From Brevibacterium permense (GTDB lineage: Bacteria > Actinomycetota > Actinomycetes > Actinomycetales > Brevibacteriaceae), in the NCBI RefSeq assembly GCF_025506275.1, contig NZ_QYCP01000001.1, positions 1 to 64,000 on the forward strand: a stretch of 64,000 bases of DNA, given 5' to 3'. Positions 1 through 7,699 of this stretch are shown piece after piece (within the stretch, counting starts at the first letter, position 1; every line of letters begins with the position of its first letter). Both the position numbers and the translations under genes were made by a program. A model generated the notes under the pieces. It did not search any database. It saw only the letters and a program-made list of their open reading frames with translations, and had not been told where the DNA came from.

Positions 1-522
1 GGTGGGATGGGCGCGGACGTTCGAGATCTGGGCGTCTGCGTAGGCGGGGAATGGAACGAGGGAGTATTCGCGGACCTCGACCTCTTCGTGGATGATCAGC
101 GGCGGCAGGTCTCCGGTCTCGTCGTGTTCTTCGCGCCACTTGATGGGCCGGAATCCGACCGAGAGGCCGCGCACGACACCGTCGGATGCCAGGGTGTGGG
201 CCTCGGCTGCGGTTGGGGTGTCGGATAGGGCGAGCTTGACCTGACGGCCCGCGTCGGTGTCTTTCGATGCGGTGACCTTGCCGATGGGGTCGCGGTGCTG
301 CCAATAGGCGAGAGCACCGGCGTCGTCTTTGATCGCACCGGGTTCGAAGCGTTCCCGGAAGTAGTCGGTGGCGAACTCGGAACCGTAGGGCACGCCGATG
401 CCTTCGATCTCGCGCTTACCGTTGGCGTCTGCGCCGGTGCGGATCTCGAATCCTTCATAGGTGCGGCGGGCGAGAGATCCGGCGTTGGTGAGCTGGTCGA
501 GTGTGATCGTGGTGTCAGTCAT
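1..522 (-). CDS. HK97-family prohead protease (partial, C-terminus off window)
   Basis: The open frame starts at an ATG at 522 and runs without a stop to the window edge, giving the first 174 residues. Near the visible end it carries the typical prohead protease pattern VRGLSVGFRP followed by REYSLVPFPAY. Family knowledge: this protease matures HK97-fold capsids by cleaving the scaffold region of the major capsid protein, usually encoded next. The start overlaps the portal stop by 4 bp (ATGA), so the two are translationally coupled. The capsid gene should lie just left of the window. Confidence 0.9.
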   Translation of the reverse strand, partial: MTDTTITLDQLTNAGSLARRTYEGFEIRTGADANGKREIEGIGVPYGSEFATDYFRERFEPGAIKDDAGALAYWQHRDPIGKVTASKDTDAGRQVKLALSDTPTAAEAHTLASDGVVRGLSVGFRPIKWREEHDETGDLPPLIIHEEVEVREYSLVPFPAYADAQISNVRAHPT

Positions 523-1712
523 GCTGGGGTCTCCTGTGTGGTGACGCGCGGGGTCTTGATGCGGGTGTTGACTTCGTCCCATTGCTCGGGTGTCAGGGGT
601 GGGCGTCCTTCGATGCGGCGGACTTCGTCGACGGTGAGGAATCCAGCTTCGAGGGCGACGCGGTGCGAGGCGTATCGGCTGCTCGTGTCGGATCGGAGCA
701 GCCCTTCGAGGTTGAACCGGATGGTCTGGCCTGCCGGGGACAGGTCGGTCAGTGCCTCTTCGAGCTTGCGGAGGTACTGCATGAGCGTGAACCGGGCGAA
801 TGCGAGCCATTCCTGCTCGACGTTCGAGTAGGTGAGGCTGTTGCCGTCGAGGCTGACGAGCATGAGCGCCGAGGGGATGCCGAACAGGCGGGCGAAGTCG
901 GTGACGGTGAACTTGCGCACTTCGAGCCACTGGGCGTCGGCGGGCTTGAGCATGAGCGAGGTGTATTCGCTGTCACCGCCGAGGACGCGCACGCCGGTGG
1001 GGTTGTCGGGATCGGCGGCGGCTTCGTTCCACCGATCGCGGAGCTGCTTGGCTTCGTCTTGGGTCTTCGACGACTTCGAGGAGATGAGGCCATTGGGCTG
1101 GCCGGAGCCTCGGAACCAGTTTGTCGAGTAGTCGCGGACATCGGTGGCTGAGCCGAGTTCCTGGCGAGCAGCCTGGATTGGGCCGAGTCCCCGCACCTGG
1201 CCTGGCAGGCGCATGAGCGTCTGGTGGTTGATGTCGGCGGAGCTGAGTTTCTGGCCGTCGTGGTTGTACCAGATGCGGCGAGTCTTCGGGTCGCGAGTGA
1301 TTGTGACCTCGGAGGGCGGCAGAATTCGCGCTGCGGCGGTGGTGCCGTCGGGGTGTTTGATCTTGCGCAGGAACAGGTTTCCGTCGAGGGCGAGGGAGAG
1401 CACGGCCTGTTCGATCCAGTCGGAACGGTCCATGTCGGGGTCCGGCTTGCGCACGAGCGCCGGGATATCGGAGGGGTGCTTGACGATGACGGTCTGTCCC
1501 CCGCGCTCGAAGTTCAGCGGCAGTTGTGCAGCCGAGGTCGTCATGACCTGCAAGGCTCGGTAGACGGGGATGAGGCCGACGGCTTCGCGGTCGGACACGT
1601 CGCCGACGTTCTCGCGGGGCGGGAGTTTGATCAGGGGTTTGCCGGTCTCTGCGGATTCGGCTGCACGCTGGGCGAGTGCGAAGCCGGGGAACATGCGAGA
1701 GATAAACGACAT
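519..1712 (-). CDS. HK97-family phage portal protein
   Basis: 397 residues, a normal length for HK97-type portals. The N-terminus (SREAVGL/VYRALQVM-type segment) and the central region with WFRGSGQPNGLI and FGIPSALM match the family. It forms the dodecameric ring at one capsid vertex through which DNA is packaged and to which the tail connects. It lies 87 bp downstream of the terminase and overlaps the protease start by 4 bp, the standard HK97 packaging order terminase-portal-protease. Start chosen as the first ATG. Confidence 0.93.
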   Translation of the reverse strand: MSFISRMFPGFALAQRAAESAETGKPLIKLPPRENVGDVSDREAVGLIPVYRALQVMTTSAAQLPLNFERGGQTVIVKHPSDIPALVRKPDPDMDRSDWIEQAVLSLALDGNLFLRKIKHPDGTTAAARILPPSEVTITRDPKTRRIWYNHDGQKLSSADINHQTLMRLPGQVRGLGPIQAARQELGSATDVRDYSTNWFRGSGQPNGLISSKSSKTQDEAKQLRDRWNEAAADPDNPTGVRVLGGDSEYTSLMLKPADAQWLEVRKFTVTDFARLFGIPSALMLVSLDGNSLTYSNVEQEWLAFARFTLMQYLRKLEEALTDLSPAGQTIRFNLEGLLRSDTSSRYASHRVALEAGFLTVDEVRRIEGRPPLTPEQWDEVNTRIKTPRVTTQETPA

Positions 1713-1799
1713 GCCAGAATCGTCTGGCCGAGCATGTTGTGGTGGCCCGTTTACCTGGTCATATCGGGACAGGTTGGGACATACCGGGACAGCAGCGGT

Positions 1800-3950
1800 T
1801 CAGATGAGCAGCGTTTGCGTCGGCACTTCGGGGTGTTCGTGAGCGTAGAGGGCGACGGCTCCACCGATGAGCGCCGGGGTCGGGACGGCACCGTCTCGGG
1901 AGAACCGGCGGACACCGTTCGACCGGCGCACCTCGGCACCGGCCATCTGGGCGCGGAGTTCGTCGCTGCCGTCATGGATGAGCACTTCGTCGGCACCGGC
2001 GTAGTCGAGCAGCGCCTCGGTCGCTTGCCCGTACTCGGCCATGCTGAGAGTTCGGATGTCGTGGCCGAGATCCTCAAGTGCTTTGACGAACCGGGACGAT
2101 GGACCGGCGCTGTCAGCGGCCAGCGGTGATCCCCACTGGCCTGCGAGGTCGTCGACGTAGGGCACGAGCCACGAGGTGCCGGGAGCCTGGTGGACGATGC
2201 GCACACACGGGCGTCCGGTGCGGGCATCCGTCCAGGCCGCGCTGACGGCGGCGGCAGCGTTTCGCGGGGCGACCTCGATACCGAGCGTAATCTCGCTCGT
2301 GTTCTCCGGCGGCTCGACGTCGATCGCGAGGTCATCCCACACGGCGAGGTCGACGAGGGTGCCGTCACTGGCGACGAGGGTGTTGCAGTAGGCGCGGAGC
2401 CATGTCGCTCGACGTGCTGCGGATTCCTGGGCGGAGCGGGCACGCTTGGCGAGGTCTTCCTCGGCGATGGTGTTGCCCAGCGCCGGGTGGAACAGCCACC
2501 ACGATTTCGGGTCGAACGGGTCGGCACCTTCGGGAATCGAGTATTCGATGTAGCACAGGTCGGGGTTGTCACCGGCGCGACCGTGGTCGACGTAGTCGTT
2601 CATCCACTCCGAGGCGACGGTGCCCATCGTCGAGACCATCCACATCTGGGCGCGTGAGCCCAGGGTGATCTGGCTCGGCTCGATTGCGCCGATGAGGGCG
2701 TCGCCGAGTTCCTTGGTGAAGTGCCACACCTCGTCCATCGTCACCAGGTGCGGGTGTTCACCGTGGAGGGCGGAGAATGTCGGCGAGAACCGGGTGACGT
2801 GTGCGCCGGGCTTGCCGCGCACTTTCACGCCTTCGGCACCGTTGGATCGAGACGAGGACAGCAGCAGTTGCAGCAGTGATTCCTCGACGCGTTCGAGGAA
2901 TTCCATCATGCGTTTTCGGGCGTCTTGCCCGGTCTGCGCGGTGTACCACACGGCGGCGGGGTCGGTGCGAGTCAGTGCCCGATGGACTTGCAGTGGCACG
3001 GTGAGGTCGGTCTTACCGGACTGGCGGGGCACGGTGATCAGCACCGTCCCGTAGTGGTAGCGGCGGAGGCCGAACGAGTCGAGCCGGTACTCAGTGGCGA
3101 CTTCGAGCGCCTTGTACTGCCAGGGCATGAGGTGGCGACCCATGGCGCGGGCGACGGCGCAGATTTCGTCGACCTCGGTGAGGTAGGACGGGTCGCGTTC
3201 GGGGTGATGCGCTGCCTCGGGTAGGTACTTCCACGGTGATGGGGTGTCATCGACGACGGAGGCGAGTAGTTGGTCGACGCGTTCCTGGTCGGTGACGGTG
3301 GCCTCGGGGCGTGGCAGGCGTTCGAGGAGGGTCTGCATCACCGAGGCGAGCAGCGCGTACCCGGATTCGGCGCCGATGTGCAGCGACCGGTCGAGGTCGC
3401 GGGCGGTGGTCAGGGCGAGTTCTTCGTGGGCGGCGAATTCGAGGGTGGAGAGTCCGGCCTCGCGGCGGGCGACGAGGGTTCGGTGAATGCCGGTCTCGGT
3501 GACACCGGCAGACTCGTCGAGCTCGGGCAGATCTGGCAGCGGGCGACGGTCGTCGTCTTCGTCGTCGGTGGTGCCGTCGCCGAGCAGTGCCGAGAGGTAC
3601 GCCTGCAGCAGGCTACTGCCAGCGGCCTCGGGGGCGGGCAACGATTCCAGGGCATCGGACATTGCCTGCACGAGCTTCGCGCGCCCGGATGGTTTGGACC
3701 GACCGATCGAGGCGTCGAGCTTCATCGCGTCGGCGACGACGAGAGACACCAGCCCGGAATCGAGATCGCTGATGATGCCGGACTCCCGGCGAGCCTCGAC
3801 ACTGGCCGCGACGATCTCGGCGAGTCGGCCCGGCTTCGGATGCGGTAGGTCGAGTCCCGGAATCATCGACGTGAATCCCGGACGATCTCCCCCGTTTTCG
3901 GAGGGGTGATCGAGGGTGTTTTTCGAGGTCAGATCGGCTGTTTCCGTCAT
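1800..3950 (-). CDS. Phage terminase large subunit with duplicated N-terminal domain
   Basis: 716 residues, longer than usual TerL (about 450-580). The ATPase motor has a Walker A PRQSGKT at residues 308-314 and Walker B LVTMDE at about 402-407, followed by a nuclease-like part (GIEVAPRNAAAA). The first ~220 residues are extra: residues 48-109 and 156-217 align without gaps over 62 positions with 22 identities and both end in LPxPEA, so a domain has been duplicated. I infer these may replace a separate small terminase subunit, since no separate TerS is seen between HNH and this gene. The start ATG overlaps the HNH stop by 4 bp. Confidence 0.9.
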   Translation of the reverse strand: MTETADLTSKNTLDHPSENGGDRPGFTSMIPGLDLPHPKPGRLAEIVAASVEARRESGIISDLDSGLVSLVVADAMKLDASIGRSKPSGRAKLVQAMSDALESLPAPEAAGSSLLQAYLSALLGDGTTDDEDDDRRPLPDLPELDESAGVTETGIHRTLVARREAGLSTLEFAAHEELALTTARDLDRSLHIGAESGYALLASVMQTLLERLPRPEATVTDQERVDQLLASVVDDTPSPWKYLPEAAHHPERDPSYLTEVDEICAVARAMGRHLMPWQYKALEVATEYRLDSFGLRRYHYGTVLITVPRQSGKTDLTVPLQVHRALTRTDPAAVWYTAQTGQDARKRMMEFLERVEESLLQLLLSSSRSNGAEGVKVRGKPGAHVTRFSPTFSALHGEHPHLVTMDEVWHFTKELGDALIGAIEPSQITLGSRAQMWMVSTMGTVASEWMNDYVDHGRAGDNPDLCYIEYSIPEGADPFDPKSWWLFHPALGNTIAEEDLAKRARSAQESAARRATWLRAYCNTLVASDGTLVDLAVWDDLAIDVEPPENTSEITLGIEVAPRNAAAAVSAAWTDARTGRPCVRIVHQAPGTSWLVPYVDDLAGQWGSPLAADSAGPSSRFVKALEDLGHDIRTLSMAEYGQATEALLDYAGADEVLIHDGSDELRAQMAGAEVRRSNGVRRFSRDGAVPTPALIGGAVALYAHEHPEVPTQTLLI

Positions 3951-4282
3951 TGCGTTTTTTCTGAGCGGTCCGGGGAGGGATAAACACGGGGCGCGGGGTG
4001 TTCGGCGGATTCCGTGTCAAAAAAACGGCGACCGTCGACGAAGACGACAGGATTTCGCGCGCCGACTTGCGAGTAGTTGCAGTTCGAACACGCGATTGCG
4101 AGGTTGCGAAGGTCGAGCACATCGCCGCCGTCTTTGCGTCGTTTGATGTGCTCGACTGTCGCGTCTTTGAACGTTCTGATTCGCTTCTTACACCAGTGAC
4201 AGCGCAGTCCATCACGAGCGATGAGCAGTGACTTGATGTGCTGTCGTGTCTTGTAAGGCACGCTCGACCAGCTGTTGCTCAC
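3947..4282 (-). CDS. HNH endonuclease
   Basis: 111 residues with CHWCKKR, then VEHIKRRKDGG, then NLAIACSNCN: the zinc-ribbon CxxC pairs and His-Asn-His core of HNH nucleases. In HK97-type cos phages and related satellites an HNH protein encoded next to the terminase is needed for cos cleavage (established for HK97 gp74). The position directly upstream of the terminase, with 4-bp overlaps on both sides, supports that role here. Confidence 0.9.
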   Translation of the reverse strand: MSNSWSSVPYKTRQHIKSLLIARDGLRCHWCKKRIRTFKDATVEHIKRRKDGGDVLDLRNLAIACSNCNYSQVGARNPVVFVDGRRFFDTESAEHPAPRVYPSPDRSEKTQ

Positions 4283-4497
4283 GGCTTCTGCCTCAGGTTG
4301 TTGATGTAGTCGCTCACATCCTGTGGGTGATAGCGCACGTCACGCTCACTGAGCCTGGTGGGCTTCGGCCCCTTGCCTCGCTGTCTCATCTTGCGCAGGG
4401 CCTCGGGGGTCTTACCCAGGGCCACGGCCACCTGGGCCGGGGTCATGAGGCGGGGTGGTAGGTGGGCGGGGGCACCACCACGACGGGGCACGGTCAT
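4279..4497 (-). CDS. Small helix-turn-helix DNA-binding protein (phage)
   Basis: 72 residues. The segment LMTPAQVAVALGKTPEALRKMRQRGKGPKP is a winged-helix/AlpA-like helix-turn-helix layout ending in YHPQDVSDYI, as in excisionase-type and TerS-type small proteins (quoted in parts: MTPAQVAVALGKT, PEALRKMRQRG). It may recognise DNA near the packaging genes or regulate them; sequence alone does not decide. It overlaps HNH downstream and a membrane protein upstream by 4 bp each. Confidence 0.75.
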   Translation of the reverse strand: MTVPRRGGAPAHLPPRLMTPAQVAVALGKTPEALRKMRQRGKGPKPTRLSERDVRYHPQDVSDYINNLRQKP

Positions 4498-4796
4498 CGG
4501 TTGGCCTCATCTCGGTAGGTGTTGATCACGGTCTCGATTTGTTTTGCGGTGAGGGTGCCCGACACCTGGACTCCCACCCATAGGCCGTAGATGATGAGAC
4601 CGAGGATGACGAACGGCCAGAACACTGAGCACAGGATGCACGTGGCGCTGTCATCGTCATGCCAGTATCCGGCTGGATACGGGGTGAACCCGAGCCGGTA
4701 TCTGAGCTTCATCACGACGTAGGTGACGAACAGAGCGATCAGTGCGACGAGCAGGTAGCAGCCGATGCCGATGAGGACGATCTGATTCTCACTCAT
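4494..4796 (-). CDS. Small phage membrane protein, unknown function
   Basis: 100 residues from the ATG at 4796, which overlaps the preceding stop (ATGA) and so is preferred over the longer frame. Two hydrophobic segments (IVLIGIGCYLLVALIALFV, residues 6-24; FWPFVILGLIIYGLWVGV, residues 59-76) separated by a polar loop with two cysteines (CILC). Topology suggests an inner-membrane hairpin. No family recognised; a holin or exclusion role is possible but unsupported. Confidence 0.7.
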   Translation of the reverse strand: MSENQIVLIGIGCYLLVALIALFVTYVVMKLRYRLGFTPYPAGYWHDDDSATCILCSVFWPFVILGLIIYGLWVGVQVSGTLTAKQIETVINTYRDEANR

Positions 4797-4972
4797 GGCA
4801 GCAGTCCTCTCGGCTCGATGCTGATACAGAGGGTGGGCGTTCTCACGACACCCTCCACTACGAAGCCGTCCAGCTTCCCCACGAGCTCCCACTCGGTATC
4901 CTCTTCCCTGGTCTCCAAGACCACCTGCGCGATACGCGAGGTCAACTCCTCGATTCGTCTCCTGTCACTCAC
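4793..4972 (-). CDS. Hypothetical 59-aa phage protein
   Basis: A 60-codon frame beginning GTG at 4972, inside the stop of the upstream gene (GTGA overlap), and ending TGA over the next ATG. The protein begins VSDRRRIEELTSRIAQ and is charged and soluble. The chained 4-bp overlaps on both sides are the main evidence that it is translated. No function recognised. Confidence 0.65.
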   Translation of the reverse strand: MSDRRRIEELTSRIAQVVLETREEDTEWELVGKLDGFVVEGVVRTPTLCISIEPRGLLP

Positions 4973-5235
4973 TGGTCGGCCTCGATTCTGCCGGTGGCAA
5001 TGTACGATGCCACGGCGATCAGTGCGTCAGGGTAGGTGTTCGCGGTCATCTCGGCACCACCGTCGAGAGTGGTCGCACCGAGCGCGCCGAGGAATCCTGC
5101 ACCCTTGATCGGCTTTCCTGACTGGCTGTACTTCTGCTGATAGTCCTCGGGTAGTCCCACCACTTCGGCAGCTACCTCGATTGCCTTGGCTCGGCACTGT
5201 GCATGAGTGTTCGTGAAGCGGGGCTGATCTGACAT
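4969..5235 (-). CDS. Hypothetical 88-aa phage protein
   Basis: Start taken at ATG 5235 (MSDQPRFTN) because a GAGAAAGAGAT purine-rich ribosome-binding stretch lies just upstream; the open frame extends further but the extension is arginine/serine-rich and unlike a protein. The body (AIEVAAEVVGLPEDY, TYPDALIAVASYIATG) looks like a small soluble helical protein. It is the first gene left of a 373-nt gap, so it probably heads the packaging transcript. No family recognised. Confidence 0.65.
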   Translation of the reverse strand: MSDQPRFTNTHAQCRAKAIEVAAEVVGLPEDYQQKYSQSGKPIKGAGFLGALGATTLDGGAEMTANTYPDALIAVASYIATGRIEADQ

Positions 5236-5608
5236 GTGCGGATCTCTTTCTCTCAGTGTGTGTTCTATTGACCGGCTGCGGGTTTGTGCACTTCCCCAAT
5301 CGGAGCTAGCGCACTGCACCCGCGCCGGTTCCCTCTCCCCATAAGCGATTTTCACCACCGGGGCCACAATCTGCCGGTACAGGAACGACTTCTGGGGCCA
5401 CGTCCTAAACGGAGCGTGTCCCTGCGTTCCTCGTCCCGACAGATGATCAGTCTGTGTTCGGTTCGAGATCCCCAGCCAAGGTGGGCATCCGCTGCGCTAA
5501 TCAGCGGGGTTTACGTTGGCGGCTTGAGTTGGTGACTCAGTCGTGCCCGTATGCAACACTGAGACGCTGTTTGAGCCAGGTAGCGCGGCCTGTCGTGCTA
5601 TGTGTGGG
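5236..5608. other. Non-coding gap within the phage element
   Basis: No frame here shows protein-like composition and no RNA gene could be confirmed. It separates the early small genes (right) from the HNH-terminase train (left), so it is a plausible place for the late promoter and, in cos-type elements, for the cos site, which commonly lies just upstream of HNH/terminase. Both are inference from position. Confidence 0.5.
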
Positions 5609-5866
5609 TCAGTTGTCACCTCCGCTGTAGGCGGCGGCTGTGCGAAGCGCATGGCGTTCTAACGGGGTACGTCCCCCGAACACGCCATAACGGTTGTGGG
5701 CGCCGTGTCCGGCCTCGGCGCGCATGGCGACCTCGAGGCATTGGGCGGCGATGGGACAGCCGGTGCAGAGCGTCTTCGCCTGCTTGAGGGCTGCGGGAGT
5801 CTCGGGAAACCACTCGTCGGGGTGGTGGCGTTCGTAGTCGCGGCACGCGATTGGCTGCGCGCTCAC
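5609..5866 (-). CDS. WhiB-family iron-sulfur transcription factor (phage-borne)
   Basis: 85 residues with four cysteines at C8, C34, C37 and C43 (Cx25Cx2Cx5C), the WhiB [4Fe-4S] ligand pattern, followed by GVFGGRTPLER, the WhiB G[VI]xGG turn and basic tail. WhiB proteins bind the primary sigma factor region 4 and reprogram promoters; actinophage copies can alter host transcription or superinfection. GTG start overlaps the upstream stop by 4 bp. Confidence 0.9.
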   Translation of the reverse strand: MSAQPIACRDYERHHPDEWFPETPAALKQAKTLCTGCPIAAQCLEVAMRAEAGHGAHNRYGVFGGRTPLERHALRTAAAYSGGDN

Positions 5867-6168
5867 AGATCGTCGCCTTTGACGATCGTGTAGTACTTCG
5901 TGAAGTACGCGCCGGGCAGGGCGTGCGTGGCAGTGCCCTCGTTGTCGAGCAGGTACACAGTGGCAGGCTCGGGGCGCGTGAACTTCCGTTTACCTTCGCG
6001 GCGGTAGCGGAATCCGCCGGGGGTGCCGATGACGAAGTGTCCGGCGCGGGTGAGGGCTTCCATGATCTGTTCGTCGTGGCGGACACCTCGGCGGCGGAGG
6101 ACGCGGACGCGTTCACCGGTGGTGTTGACGACGGCGATCTCGGAGAGGTCAGTGAGCGTTCTCTTCAC
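5863..6168 (-). CDS. Hypothetical 101-aa phage protein
   Basis: Start chosen at GTG 6168, overlapping the upstream stop (GTGA), which gives VKRTLTDLSEIAVVNTTGER. The protein is mixed alpha/beta, with RVRVLRRRGVRHDEQIMEAL and a C-terminal ALPGAYFTKYYTIVKGDDL. Not recognised. It sits between WhiB and other tiny early genes, coupled on both sides. Confidence 0.65.
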   Translation of the reverse strand: MKRTLTDLSEIAVVNTTGERVRVLRRRGVRHDEQIMEALTRAGHFVIGTPGGFRYRREGKRKFTRPEPATVYLLDNEGTATHALPGAYFTKYYTIVKGDDL

Positions 6169-6452
6169 AGTCCACCTCGGCTCATGAACCAATCCAGCTC
6201 GAATTGGGCGAGATCCGGGCGCGGGGTCGCGTCCCAGTGGTCTTTGAGTTCGTCGGTCGCCCAGCGGTATGCGCGGGCTGAGGGGCCGGTCATGAGTTCG
6301 TAGCCGGTGATTCCACGGCGACGGGCCTCGGCTGTGACCATGCAGCCGTTCGTAGCGATTTCGGCTTGCGCGTAGGCGTGTTCGATGTGGGCGTTGAAGT
6401 CGAGCTTCATCTCTGACCACATCGCGGCGGCGGACTGGAAGATGACACTCAT
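6165..6452 (-). CDS. Hypothetical 95-aa phage protein
   Basis: ATG at 6452 overlaps the upstream stop by 4 bp and is preferred over the GTG two codons earlier. The product (MSVIFQSAAAMWSEMKL...) is helical and soluble, with a Trp/Asp-rich C-terminus (DHWDATPRPDLAQFELDWF). No family recognised. Confidence 0.6.
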   Translation of the reverse strand: MSVIFQSAAAMWSEMKLDFNAHIEHAYAQAEIATNGCMVTAEARRRGITGYELMTGPSARAYRWATDELKDHWDATPRPDLAQFELDWFMSRGGL

Positions 6453-6658
6453 GAGCACACCTCAGGCATTTGCGCGGCACGGAGAAACAGGGCGGCGACT
6501 TCGAGGGCCTCGGCCCACGAATCGGCCGTGCCAACAACGATCCCGGCGGGCACGTCGACGACGAGCCATGTCATGCCGCGCGGGTGGTATTTGTACACGC
6601 TGAGCTTCTGTTTCGGCTCGGAGTGGACACGAGCGGCGTGGAGGCTACCGGCGTACAT
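6449..6658 (-). CDS. Hypothetical 69-aa phage protein
   Basis: A short frame (MYAGSLHAARVHSEPKQ) with a beta-rich middle YKYHPRGMTWLVVDVPAG and helical end ADSWAEALEVAALFLRAAQ. Its start overlaps the upstream membrane-protein gene by 14 bp and its stop overlaps the next start by 4 bp, so it belongs to the coupled train. Function unknown. Confidence 0.55.
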   Translation of the reverse strand: MYAGSLHAARVHSEPKQKLSVYKYHPRGMTWLVVDVPAGIVVGTADSWAEALEVAALFLRAAQMPEVCS

Positions 6659-6905
6659 GACGGCCTCGTGCTCGTGGTGTGCGGGTCATCTTGGCTTCGA
6701 GGTAGTCGGTGATCTCGACGATGAACGTCAACAGCGCGACGGCGAGGCTAATCGAGGCGATTCCCGACCACAGCCACAGCCACGTATTGAGCACGTCGAC
6801 GGGCTGGCCATTGATCATGGCGAGCACCCAGCCGAAGCCGAGCAGTGAAGTGAACATGGCACCCATGAGCACGGTGTTGATGCCTGCAGCCTTAAGCGCG
6901 CTCAC
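6645..6905 (-). CDS. Small phage membrane protein, unknown function
   Basis: 86 residues from the GTG at 6905 that overlaps the upstream stop (GTGA). Two hydrophobic segments: INTVLMGAMFTSLLGFGWVL and a second around LWSGIASISLAVALLTFIV, then a basic C-terminus (KMTRTPRARGRHVRR). Likely a two-span inner-membrane protein. No family recognised. Confidence 0.65.
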   Translation of the reverse strand: MSALKAAGINTVLMGAMFTSLLGFGWVLAMINGQPVDVLNTWLWLWSGIASISLAVALLTFIVEITDYLEAKMTRTPRARGRHVRR

Positions 6906-7081
6906 TGCACGGTCTCCGTGTAGTTGATGCCGGTTTTCTTCGACCATTCGGCGCGGATGCCTTCGGCGGCGTTGTCAGTCACAAACTCGGTGCCAGACGA
7001 GTGGGACGGGAACGTTGCGAATTCGCGGAGGTCTTCGAGGGTGCATCCGAGTTCTCGGGCGAGGATATCGAGCGTGATCAT
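6902..7081 (-). CDS. Hypothetical 59-aa phage protein
   Basis: Read directly from sequence: ATG at 7081, 60 codons, stop TGA at 6904-6902. It starts MITLDILARELGCTLEDLREF and is followed by SGTEFVTDNAAEGIRAEW. LARELGCTLEDLREF has the spacing of a degenerate helix-turn-helix. Start overlaps the stop of the regulator gene upstream (ATGA) and its stop overlaps the membrane-protein start. Confidence 0.6.
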   Translation of the reverse strand: MITLDILARELGCTLEDLREFATFPSHSSGTEFVTDNAAEGIRAEWSKKTGINYTETVQ

Positions 7082-7281
7082 TTCGTGGTCTCCTTTGACC
7101 CGTCGCGGAGTTCAGCGACGCGTTCTATCTCGTCCTCGGCGAAGAACATTTCGCCCGTTTTGCCGTTGCCTCGGATGATCGGAACGAGCTTTCCGCTCTT
7201 GACCCAACGCGAGAGGGTGGAACGGTCGACGCTGAGGCGTTCCGCTGCCTCGCCGGTTCCCATACAGTCCAACTTGTGCAT
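7078..7281 (-). CDS. Excisionase/Cro-like helix-turn-helix protein
   Basis: 67 residues from ATG 7281 (MHKLDCMGTGEAAERL); longer starts would run into the operator region. The fold is MerR/excisionase-like: GTGEAAERLSVDRSTLSRWVKSG is an HTH, then a wing VPIIRGNG (motif given in parts) and an acidic helix AEDEIERVAEL. It is divergent from the repressor gene and heads the leftward early train, the genetic position of a Cro or Xis control protein. Which of the two it is cannot be told from sequence. Confidence 0.75.
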   Translation of the reverse strand: MHKLDCMGTGEAAERLSVDRSTLSRWVKSGKLVPIIRGNGKTGEMFFAEDEIERVAELRDGSKETTK

Positions 7282-7368
7282 GTCACAAGGTTTGCACACT
7301 TCACTAGGTTGTGCAACACACAAGCATTTCTAGGCATAAGTTGTTGCACGGTTGCACTAATTTGTGCA
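7274..7368. promoter_or_regulatory. Divergent control region with repeated TTGTGCA operators
   Basis: Between and just inside the two divergent regulator genes the word TTGTGCA(A) or its complement recurs: 7274-7280, 7291-7298 (TTTGCACA), 7309-7316 (TTGTGCAA), 7344-7349 and 7352-7357 (TTGCAC), 7362-7368. This clustering looks like repressor/Cro operator half-sites. The + gene has no ribosome-binding site before its ATG, so its message is probably leaderless. Confidence 0.65.
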
Positions 7369-7378
7369 TACTTAAGCT

Positions 7379-7699
7379 ATGAGCGAGAATCCCGACTTAG
7401 ACATCTTGCACAGGCTTGAGTTCACGCGCGCTGACCGGCTCGCGAAGTCACTCACCGCTTCGGGCGTGAGTTCACAGGAGATGGCCGACTACCTTGAGGT
7501 GTCGCGCAACACGATCTCTAACTGGATCAACGGGCGCACGTCCCCGCGCCGCCCCGACCTTCTGGCGTGGGCGCTGCGCACGGGCGTGCCGATCGACTGG
7601 ATCGAATCGGGTGAATTGAAAAACCCCCGCCCGGATGGACCGAACGGGGGTAGTGAGTGCGCCACGAGGGATTCGAACCCCCAACCTTCTGATCCGTAG
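7379..7699 (+). CDS. XRE-type immunity repressor whose 3' end lies in the attachment site
   Basis: 106 residues. An HTH of XRE type is clear: SQEMADYLEVSRNTISNWING at about residues 32-52 (read as SQEMADYLEV + SRNTISNWING), followed by a C-terminal helix region ending DWIESGE. From codon ~80 the frame passes through the tRNA-Arg terminator and then antisense into the tRNA-Arg gene, stopping at a TAG that overlaps the anticodon triplet complement. Thus the visible C-terminus is encoded by host att sequence. In mycobacteriophages such as BPs, repressors with attP in their 3' end are active only in the shortened prophage form (about 100 aa). I infer the same arrangement here. Confidence 0.85.
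   Translation: MSENPDLDILHRLEFTRADRLAKSLTASGVSSQEMADYLEVSRNTISNWINGRTSPRRPDLLAWALRTGVPIDWIESGELKNPRPDGPNGGSECATRDSNPQPSDP
7619..7651 (-). terminator. Intrinsic terminator of tRNA-Arg
   Basis: ACCCCCG (7623-7629) pairs with CGGGGGT (7645-7651); in the leftward direction it is followed by TTTTT (7623-7619). It sits 7 nt past the tRNA 3' end and inside the repressor reading frame on the other strand. Confidence 0.85.

Noticed and set aside
5440..5490. GGTTCGAGATCC resembling a tRNA T-loop in the phage gap
   Set aside because: Flanking bases do not form a T-stem, acceptor or anticodon arm.
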